Of a stretch of DNA of 64,000 nt, positions 58,336 through 64,000 are shown in pieces. The notes below the pieces were generated by a model. The model was not told where the DNA came from and searched no databases. It was given only the letters and a program-made list of their open reading frames with translations. This DNA is from Clostridia bacterium (lineage in GTDB: Bacteria > Bacillota > Clostridia > Oscillospirales > CAG-272): NCBI GenBank assembly GCA_017482055.1, contig JAFUOH010000017.1:1-64000 (forward strand), read 5' to 3'. The first letter of the stretch is position 1. Each line of letters opens with the position of its first letter. The position numbers and the translations under genes were made by a program.

Positions 58336-59514
58336 ATGGGAATAGATACTAAAATGACCCGTGCCTGGGCGGAGATCGATCTTGCCGCAATACGGCAGAA
58401 TTTCAATGCCGCCAAAGCACACGCCGCCATGTACGGCGCACAGGTGATCGCCGTCGTGAAGGCGGACGCATACGGTCACGGTGCAAAGAAAGTCGCCGCA
58501 GAGCTTGAAGCTCGGTGCGGCGCACAGTATTTTGCCGTCGCCACGCTTTCCGAAGCGCTGGAGCTCATAGATTCTGGCATAAAGTCGCATATTTTGCTGC
58601 TCAGTGAGGTACATCCGTCGCTTTACGATGAGCTTGTCCGCCATGAGAGCATTATTCCGAGCGTTTTCAATATCGAAAGCGCAAAAGCACTCTCCGAAGC
58701 CGCAAAAAAGCGCAGCACTGCAGTGGGCTGCTTCCTTATTCTCGACACAGGAATGTCGCGCATCGGTATCGAGTGTACCTCACCCGAAAAAATGCGCGCG
58801 GGTGTAGATCAGGCGGAGGTGATCGCGTCACTTGATAATTTGGAGATCATGGGAATATTCAGCCATTACGCCTGCGCGGACGAGGCAGACAAATCCTCGG
58901 CACTCCTGCAGACAGAGCGCTTTAATGAATTTATTTCTCGTCTTGCAGAGCGCGGTATCGAGCCGACTTTCAAGAGCATGTGCAACAGCGCGGCGCTGAC
59001 CGAAGCAGCGTTCACCGACAAATACGATCTTGTACGTGAGGGTATATGTCTGTACGGGCTCAATCCCTCAGATGAGACCGCGCGCGTCCTTAACCTAAAG
59101 CCTGCCATGGCACTTCGTGCACGCGTTACCGCCGTGAAAACAGTGGAAGCCGGTGTAGGCATCAGCTACGGTCACACATTCGTGACTGACCGCGAAACTC
59201 GTGTTGCCACCATCTCAGTGGGCTACGCGGACGGTTACCCTCGCCTGCTGTCAAATAAGGCGAGCGTGATCATTGATGACCGTCCCGCCCCGATACTTGG
59301 AAGAGTTTGCATGGATCAGCTCATGGTAGATGTAACAGATATCCCCTCAGCCAAAGCTGATTCCATCGCCACCCTTCTGGGTGCCGACGAACGCGTCCGC
59401 GCCGACAAGCTCGCCGCCATGATAGGCACCATTCCCTACGAGCTCATCTGCGGCATCTCCGTCCGCATTCCGAGAATCTACACCAACGCTTACGATAACA
59501 TCAATTCGGATTAA
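58336..59514 (+). CDS. alr: Alanine racemase
   Basis: Makes D-alanine for peptidoglycan. The 392-residue PLP enzyme has Lys42 in AVVKADAYGHGAKK and the second catalytic Tyr in GISYGHTFVTDRETR, with SVGYADGYPR and RVCMDQLMVDVT as further signatures. GGAAGG stands 9 bp before ATG 58336. A 12-bp palindrome GGGTCATGACCC (58309-58320) lies just upstream. It may be the fourth gene of the XRE-cupin transcript or independently read. Confidence 0.95.
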   Translation: MGIDTKMTRAWAEIDLAAIRQNFNAAKAHAAMYGAQVIAVVKADAYGHGAKKVAAELEARCGAQYFAVATLSEALELIDSGIKSHILLLSEVHPSLYDELVRHESIIPSVFNIESAKALSEAAKKRSTAVGCFLILDTGMSRIGIECTSPEKMRAGVDQAEVIASLDNLEIMGIFSHYACADEADKSSALLQTERFNEFISRLAERGIEPTFKSMCNSAALTEAAFTDKYDLVREGICLYGLNPSDETARVLNLKPAMALRARVTAVKTVEAGVGISYGHTFVTDRETRVATISVGYADGYPRLLSNKASVIIDDRPAPILGRVCMDQLMVDVTDIPSAKADSIATLLGADERVRADKLAAMIGTIPYELICGISVRIPRIYTNAYDNINSD

Positions 59515-59542
59515 GCCGATTCGGGCGAGAGTGTCCGGGGAG

Positions 59543-59558
59543 AGGTGCAGCGGCACCT
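59543..59558 (+). other. Hairpin downstream of alr
   Basis: AGGTGC (59543-59548) and GCACCT (59553-59558) pair around AGCG in a GC-rich stretch without a T run. 59515-59660 holds no gene that I can support. Confidence 0.4.
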
Positions 59559-59666
59559 GAGTGCAGCCCCATCCCCTGACCGCAGCGCCCTTACTTCTCG
59601 GGGAATCAATCATTCTAACAAAGCAATAGATTTTTCAGAAAAATTCAAATTTTTTCTCAAAACCTA

Positions 59667-59695
59667 TTGCATTTTAAAAAAAAATATGTTATACT
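59667..59695 (+). promoter_or_regulatory. Promoter of rpmE
   Basis: TTGCAT (59667-59672), 17 bp with a poly-A tract, TATACT (59690-59695). Confidence 0.82.
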
Positions 59696-59702
59696 ATGGT
59701 GT

Positions 59703-59759
59703 ATGATATTTGCGGCATGGCAAAATCCATGCAAATAATGACAAATGAGGTGTAAAAAC
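59703..59759 (+). promoter_or_regulatory. rpmE leader with hairpin
   Basis: GCATGG (59715-59720) and CCATGC (59727-59732) pair around a 6-nt loop, flanked by further weak pairing. Leaders of L31 genes can bind the protein for feedback control in several phyla; whether this is such an element needs a covariance comparison. Confidence 0.35.
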
Positions 59760-59963
59760 ATGAAGGAAGGAATCCATCCCGAATACAAGGAAGTTACAAT
59801 TAAGTGCGCTTGCGGCGAAACCGTTGTAACCCGTTCTACCAAAGGTGACATGAAGGTTGAAATTTGCTCTAAGTGCCATCCCTTCTACACCGGCAAGCAG
59901 AAGCTCGTCGATGCAGGCGGTCGTGTAGATAAGTTCAAGAAGCGTCTTGAACAGGCTAAATAA
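59760..59963 (+). CDS. rpmE: 50S ribosomal protein L31 (zinc-binding form)
   Basis: A 67-residue ribosomal protein. Zinc ligands Cys16, Cys18, Cys36 and Cys39 (KCACGET and [14 protein letters not shown]) are all present, so this is the C+ type. ATG 59760 follows GAGGTGTAAAAAC. Single-gene unit with its own promoter and terminator. Confidence 0.96.
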   Translation: MKEGIHPEYKEVTIKCACGETVVTRSTKGDMKVEICSKCHPFYTGKQKLVDAGGRVDKFKKRLEQAK

Positions 59964-59979
59964 TTATTTTGCCTATCGG

Positions 59980-60018
59980 GGGTTTGAAGCGTCTTTTTTG
60001 AGGCTTCAAACCCTTTTT
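59980..60018 (+). terminator. Terminator of rpmE
   Basis: GGGTTTGAAGC (59980-59990) pairs perfectly with GCTTCAAACCC (60003-60013), followed by T5 at 60014-60018. Confidence 0.93.
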
Positions 60019-60101
60019 CTATCTGTTTGTGGGTGTGGATTGTTAGTTTATAGAAGAACACGCCATCCCCGCCCAAGACACAATAATGCGGAGGTACACC
60101 T

Positions 60102-61397
60102 ATGGAAGATTTTGAAAGAGCCGTGCTGGTTGCGGTGAATACAGATAAAATGAAGGATGGCGAGTGCGAGACCTCGCTTGCGGAGCTGGAACGGCTGCTC
60201 GATACCGCGGGCGGAAGCGTGTTTGCAAAGCTCGTACAGTCGCTGGATGCGCCTAACCATCGTACGTGTATCGGAAGCGGTAAGCTTGAGGAGCTTTCCG
60301 ATCTGTGTAAGAATAATGGTATAAAACTGGTTATTTTCGACCTTGAGCTTTCGCCGATGCAGATACGCAACATCGAGGACGGTATCGACTGCGATGTGCG
60401 CGTGCTCGACCGCTCCATGCTGATTCTTGATATATTCGCTCTTCATGCGTCCTCCCGCGAGGGTAAATTGCAGGTAGAGCTGGCTCAGCTCAAATATACC
60501 GCTCCCCGACTTGCGGGTAAGGGTATCGAGCTTTCCCGACTCGGCGGCGGAATCGGTACACGCGGTCCCGGTGAGTCGAAGCTCGAAACCGACCGCCGTC
60601 ACTTGAAGCGCCGCGAGGAGCAGCTGCTTGCCGAGCTTGAAGACCTGGACCGCGGTCGTGCCACACAGAGAAAAGCCCGTGAGCGCTCGGGCATTACAAA
60701 AGTTTCTATCGTGGGTTACACAAACGCGGGCAAATCTACGCTGTTAAACCGTCTCACGGACGCGGGGATACTCGCCGAAGACAAGCTGTTTGCCACCCTC
60801 GACCCAACCACACGTAAGTTTACACTTCCCTGCGGAGTCGAGATACTGCTCACCGACACCGTCGGTTTTATCCGCAACCTTCCACACCATCTTATCAAAG
60901 CGTTCAAATCCACCCTTGATGAAGCTGTATATTCGGACATCATCCTCATCCTCATAGATGCCTCAGATCCCGAAGCCATGAATCAGCTTGCGGTTACCGA
61001 AGGACTGCTTTCCGAGCTCGGCGCATCGGGCAAGCCTACGCTTTATGTCTACAATAAATGCGACCGCGCGGAATTGGGCTTCGGTCACCTTGCCATCGAC
61101 CCAAGTAAAAATTCCGTAGCGGTGTCCGCGCTGACAGGTGAAGGACTTGATGAGCTTATTTCCAAGCTTGAAGTCATGGTGCAGGACGGTAAGAGCGACG
61201 AGACTTTCATTATTCCCAATTCCGATGCAGGAATCGTCAACCGTCTTTATGCCTCGGCTGAGATAATTGACATCGACTACGGAAGCGAGGCGGTCACCGT
61301 ACGCGCAACCGTGGACGCAAAAACCAAGGGACAGTACGACCGTTACCGCGTGAAAAAAGAGGGAGAGCAAAATGGCGAAGAAGACGAAGAATATTGA
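60102..61397 (+). CDS. hflX: GTPase HflX
   Basis: Ribosome-associated GTPase that rescues stalled or hibernating ribosomes. The 431-residue protein has the HflX glycine-rich segment GGGIGTRGPGESKLETDRR (148-166), a P-loop GYTNAGKST at 205-213, the switch DTVGFIRNLPHHL and the G4 motif NKCD. A C-terminal extension of ~70 residues is normal for the family. GGAGG lies upstream of ATG 60102. It overlaps the YigZ-type gene by 26 bp. Confidence 0.95.
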   Translation: MEDFERAVLVAVNTDKMKDGECETSLAELERLLDTAGGSVFAKLVQSLDAPNHRTCIGSGKLEELSDLCKNNGIKLVIFDLELSPMQIRNIEDGIDCDVRVLDRSMLILDIFALHASSREGKLQVELAQLKYTAPRLAGKGIELSRLGGGIGTRGPGESKLETDRRHLKRREEQLLAELEDLDRGRATQRKARERSGITKVSIVGYTNAGKSTLLNRLTDAGILAEDKLFATLDPTTRKFTLPCGVEILLTDTVGFIRNLPHHLIKAFKSTLDEAVYSDIILILIDASDPEAMNQLAVTEGLLSELGASGKPTLYVYNKCDRAELGFGHLAIDPSKNSVAVSALTGEGLDELISKLEVMVQDGKSDETFIIPNSDAGIVNRLYASAEIIDIDYGSEAVTVRATVDAKTKGQYDRYRVKKEGEQNGEEDEEY

Positions 61398-62037
61398 TAT
61401 CCCTGCTCCGTCAGCTCCGAAAACGCACACCACCTTGGAGCGTGAAGCCTACGCCGAGTTCACAGAAAAAAAGTCGGTGTTCATCGGCTACGCTACCCCC
61501 GTTAAATGCGAGGAGGACGCGCTGGAGTTTATTAAAAAGATACGCCACAAGCACGGCGATGCCACCCACAATTGCTATGCCTATGAGTTAAACGGCGGCG
61601 GTATCGCCCGTTATTCCGACGACGGCGAGCCCCAGGGCACTGCGGGCGTGCCAATACTTGACGTTATCAAAAAAAGCGGCGCCACCGACTGCTGTGTGGT
61701 GGTAACCCGCTACTTCGGCGGTATTCTGCTCGGTGCCGGCGGACTTGTGCGCGCATATGCAAACGGAGCAAAAATAGCCCTCGAAGCGGCGCACATCGTC
61801 ACATACGAGAGCTATACGGAATTTCGCTTAGTCTGCGACTACGGCGCATACCAGAAGTTAAACTATGAATTTCCGAAATACGGTATCATCGTGGATGCCA
61901 GCGACTTCGGCGGCAGTGTTACCCTGAAGCTCGCCGTCAAAGCAGCGTTGTTCGCTGACTTTGAAAAGAAGCTCGCCGAAATGTTCGCGGGTAAGGTATG
62001 TACAGAAGTGCTCGGGGAGCGGTTTGATTTCAGATGA
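61372..62037 (+). CDS. YigZ/IMPACT-family protein
   Basis: A 221-residue protein of the UPF0029/IMPACT family. The central motifs are ATHNCYAYELNG, RYSDDGEPQGTAGVPIL and VTRYFGGILLGAGGLVRAY, and a C-terminal EF-G-like fold follows (VCDYGAYQKLNYEFP). Family members interact with the ribosome or with translation-stress pathways, but their biochemical role is not fixed. The gene starts inside hflX (26-bp overlap), which suggests linked function in translation. Confidence 0.9.
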   Translation: MAKKTKNIDIPAPSAPKTHTTLEREAYAEFTEKKSVFIGYATPVKCEEDALEFIKKIRHKHGDATHNCYAYELNGGGIARYSDDGEPQGTAGVPILDVIKKSGATDCCVVVTRYFGGILLGAGGLVRAYANGAKIALEAAHIVTYESYTEFRLVCDYGAYQKLNYEFPKYGIIVDASDFGGSVTLKLAVKAALFADFEKKLAEMFAGKVCTEVLGERFDFR

Positions 62038-62053
62038 GGGATAAAGAGTAAAC

Positions 62054-62081
62054 GGAGTACCCACATTTTTCAGGGTACTCC
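62054..62081 (+). terminator. Terminator of hflX-yigZ operon
   Basis: GGAGTACCC (62054-62062) pairs perfectly with GGGTACTCC (62073-62081), with a T-rich tail TTCTTATT. Confidence 0.85.
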
Positions 62082-62109
62082 TTCTTATTGCCGCAATACT
62101 ATAAATTTC

Positions 62110-62252
62110 GTCATCCGGCATATCGTCAACAACAGCATCAACAATCTCACAGTAAACCGCCCATTGAATCCATCATAAAAATCGTGGAGTTCTGCGGAGT
62201 TTCCGCAGATTATCTTCTCGGTCTCACCGACAATCCAAGGCAGAATTATTAG
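62110..62252 (+). pseudogene. Remnant of an XRE-type helix-turn-helix gene
   Basis: The last ~27 codons before TAG read KPPIESIIKIVEFCGVSADY then LLGLTDNP, the classic end of a phage-type XRE repressor. Just upstream, a different frame reads VNNSINNLTVN, matching the preceding helix, so a frameshift splits the gene; the N-terminal part is missing. Decayed and probably not expressed. Confidence 0.6.
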
Positions 62253-62282
62253 ACCAGCTTCCCTTCCTCGTTATTTTTAAAA

Positions 62283-62411
62283 AAATGTGCTGTTGTATTT
62301 AGCGTATGTTCTGCATAAACATTCACAAACGTAGGGGCGACCATTGGTCGCCCCTACAAGTTTATAGTGCTTATTTATGCGGTATATGCGCTAAGTTGCA
62401 ACAGCACCTTT
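62283..62411. repeat. MITE-like palindromic element, copy 2
   Basis: About 129 bp, with arms GTGCTGTTG (62287-62295) and CAACAGCAC, a central hairpin GGGGCGACC/GGTCGCCCC and inner sequence CTGCATAAACATTCACAAA shared with copy 1 (32000-32128). Arm substitutions against copy 1 are compensated on the opposite arm. It lies between the yigZ-type gene and pckG. Confidence 0.88.
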
Positions 62412-62415
62412 AATA

Positions 62416-64000
62416 TCAGCCAAGTCTTGCCTTGAGAGCGTTAAGCTCATCGTAAAGCTCAGCGGGAACGCGGTCGCCGATCTGCTTGTAGAACTCGTCG
62501 ATGCCTGCGATCTCTTCCTTCCAGAGATCAGCGTCAACGTCGAGCAGTCCGCGAACGGTCTCAACGTCGATGTCAAGACCCTCGATGTTAATGTCCTCAG
62601 CCTTCGGAACGTAACCGATGGGAGTCTCAACTGCATCAACTGCACCTGCACAGCGTGCAAGGATCCACATTACAACACGCATGTTGTCGCCGAAGCCGGG
62701 CCAAATGAAGTGACCTTCGTCGTCGGTTCTGAACCAGTTTACATTGAAGATCATGGGAGGATTGGAGATCTTCTTGCCCATTGCGAGCCAGTGTGCCCAG
62801 TAGTCACCCATATCGTAGCCGGTAAAGGGACGCATTGCCATGGGGTCACGTCTTACAACGCCGACTGCACCGGTAGCCGCTGCGGTGGTTTCGGAAGCCA
62901 TGATGGAGCCTACGAACACGCCGTGCTGCCAGCTTCTTGCCTGGTATACCAGAGGAGCGGTCTTGGCGCGTCTGCCGCCGAAGATAATAGCGGAGATCGG
63001 TACGCCTGCCGGATCGTTGAACTTGTCGGAGAGGCAGGGGCAGTTAGCCGCAGATGCGGTGAAGCGGGAGTTGGGATGTGCGCCGCAGGTGGACTTGTCG
63101 TTCTTGTCGTACTTGGTGCAGTCCCACTTGTTGCCCTTCCAGTCGATAGCGTTTGTGGGAGGATTCTTGTCGAGACCTTCCCACCAAACGGTGTTGTTGT
63201 CAAGGTTGTGAACAACATTTGTGAAGATAGTATCGCGCTTGGTAGTTGCAAGTGCGTTGGGGTTGGACTTGTCGTTGGTACCGGGAGCAACGCCGAAGAA
63301 GCCGTTCTCGGGGTTAACTGCCCAAAGTCTGCCGTCATCGCCTACACGGAGCCATGCGATATCGTCGCCGACACACCAAGCCTTGTAGCCCTTGTTCTTG
63401 TAGATCGCGGGGGGAATAAGCATCGCGAGGTTGGTCTTGCCGCATGCGGACGGGAATGCGCCGGTAACGTACTTGACCTCACCGTCGGGACCTTCGATGC
63501 CGAGGATGAGCATGTGCTCAGCCATCCAGCCCTCTTTGCGTCCGAGGTAGGAAGCGATACGCAGCGCGAAGCACTTCTTGCCGAGCAGTACGTTTCCGCC
63601 GTAACCGGAGTTAACAGACCAGATGGTATTGTCCTCGGGGAAGTGGACGATGTAGCGGTTCTCTTCATCGAGATCAGCCTTTGCATGGAGACCCTTAATA
63701 AAGCCTGCATCGTCGCCGAGAGCTTCAAGCACGGATACGCCAACACGGGTCATGATAGCCATGTTGAGTACTACGTAGATAGAGTCGGTAAGCTCAATGC
63801 CGTACTTTGCGAACGGAGAGCCTACAGCGGACATGGAGTAGGGGATAACGTACATGGTTCTGCCCTTCATAGATCCGGTGTAGAGCTTGGTGAGCTTTGC
63901 GTAGCATTCCTTGGGATCCATCCAGTTGTTGATGTTACCCGCATCCTCCTTTTTGGAGGTACAGATGAAGGTTCTGCCTTCAACGCGTGCAACGTCGTTT
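62416..64000 (-). CDS. pckG: Phosphoenolpyruvate carboxykinase (GTP), 5' end outside the window
   Basis: Converts oxaloacetate and GTP to PEP and CO2, or the reverse in anaerobes fixing CO2. About 527 codons are in the window; the start lies beyond 64000, and the frame continues through NDVARVEGRTFICTSKKEDAG at the edge. The GTP-type P-loop FPSACGKTNLAMLIPP, WCVGDDIAWLR, NPENGFFGVAPGTN and FIWPGFGDNMRVVMWIL are all visible. The minus-strand stop is 5 bp from the palindromic element. Confidence 0.96.
   Translation of the reverse strand, partial: NDVARVEGRTFICTSKKEDAGNINNWMDPKECYAKLTKLYTGSMKGRTMYVIPYSMSAVGSPFAKYGIELTDSIYVVLNMAIMTRVGVSVLEALGDDAGFIKGLHAKADLDEENRYIVHFPEDNTIWSVNSGYGGNVLLGKKCFALRIASYLGRKEGWMAEHMLILGIEGPDGEVKYVTGAFPSACGKTNLAMLIPPAIYKNKGYKAWCVGDDIAWLRVGDDGRLWAVNPENGFFGVAPGTNDKSNPNALATTKRDTIFTNVVHNLDNNTVWWEGLDKNPPTNAIDWKGNKWDCTKYDKNDKSTCGAHPNSRFTASAANCPCLSDKFNDPAGVPISAIIFGGRRAKTAPLVYQARSWQHGVFVGSIMASETTAAATGAVGVVRRDPMAMRPFTGYDMGDYWAHWLAMGKKISNPPMIFNVNWFRTDDEGHFIWPGFGDNMRVVMWILARCAGAVDAVETPIGYVPKAEDINIEGLDIDVETVRGLLDVDADLWKEEIAGIDEFYKQIGDRVPAELYDELNALKARLG

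Noticed and set aside
1-64000. CRISPR array, tRNA, rRNA or complete insertion sequence
   Set aside because: No regularly spaced direct repeats, no cloverleaf-type sequence with CCA-proximal motifs, no rRNA stretches and no transposase or integrase were seen.

Overview
The window looks like a piece of chromosome from an anaerobic, Gram-positive, low-to-mid GC member of the Bacillota (class Clostridia, probably an uncultured gut lineage). The evidence is: strong GGAGG ribosome binding sites, several TTG/GTG starts, near-consensus TTGACA-17-TATAAT promoters, a T-box leader, c-di-AMP synthase CdaA with CdaR, a KtrAB potassium system, S-layer homology (SLH) proteins, a ferredoxin-linked 2-oxoacid oxidoreductase, GTP-type PEP carboxykinase and no respiratory genes. 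No rRNA, tRNA, CRISPR, prophage or complete insertion sequence was seen. Species cannot be named from the sequence alone.

Layout. 1-4.6 kb: an ECF-like sigma factor, a possible 33-residue ORF with its own promoter, and a six-gene redox operon (glutathione peroxidase, flavodoxin, MarR, nitroreductase, split-barrel flavoprotein, esterase) behind a promoter that carries a palindromic operator. 4.8-9.2 kb: a CydDC-like heterodimeric ABC exporter with two small trailing genes, driven by a promoter with twin palindromes. 9.2-12.5 kb: flavin reductase, then a duplicated membrane protein, a FliB-like Cys-rich protein and ThpR. 12.6-18.6 kb: cdaA-cdaR, an FAD dehydrogenase and a PHP-domain protein. 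18.9-23.2 kb: potABCD polyamine importer behind a long structured leader. 23.4-28.3 kb: Gfo/Idh/MocA oxidoreductase, ktrAB, a Nudix-GNAT fusion and a GNAT protein. 28.6-32 kb: a P-loop ATPase and a four-subunit 2-oxoacid:ferredoxin oxidoreductase. 32.1-37.9 kb: CotH kinase, DUF4956 membrane protein and VTC-type polyphosphate polymerase, divergent from a two-component system. 38-39.2 kb: DUF1540 and a ROK-type regulator. 39.4-46.8 kb: a fatty-acid synthesis operon fabH-fabG-fabF-accB-fabZ-accC-accD-accA-acpP. 46.9-54.2 kb: two SLH surface proteins flanking a T-box-controlled sodium:solute symporter. 54.3-64 kb: an RpiB-like isomerase, an XRE-cupin regulator with acyl-CoA ligase and SGNH/SASA hydrolase, alr, rpmE, hflX, a YigZ protein, a decayed XRE gene and a partial pckG.

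The strongest unexpected signal is regulatory. The divergent intergenic region between the two-component system and the VTC-DUF4956-CotH operon holds the same module twice, once per strand: TTTTCAG, 4 bp, TTTTCAG, 10 bp, TACAAT. This predicts that the response regulator controls both itself and the polyphosphate polymerase/CotH kinase operon, and points to a surface phosphotransfer system of unknown role. Other leads are a T-box leader followed by a hairpin that hides the symporter ribosome binding site and that could be opened by the released terminator arm; two copies of a ~129-bp palindromic element whose arms differ by compensating changes; and a possible attenuator in the leader of the polyamine importer.
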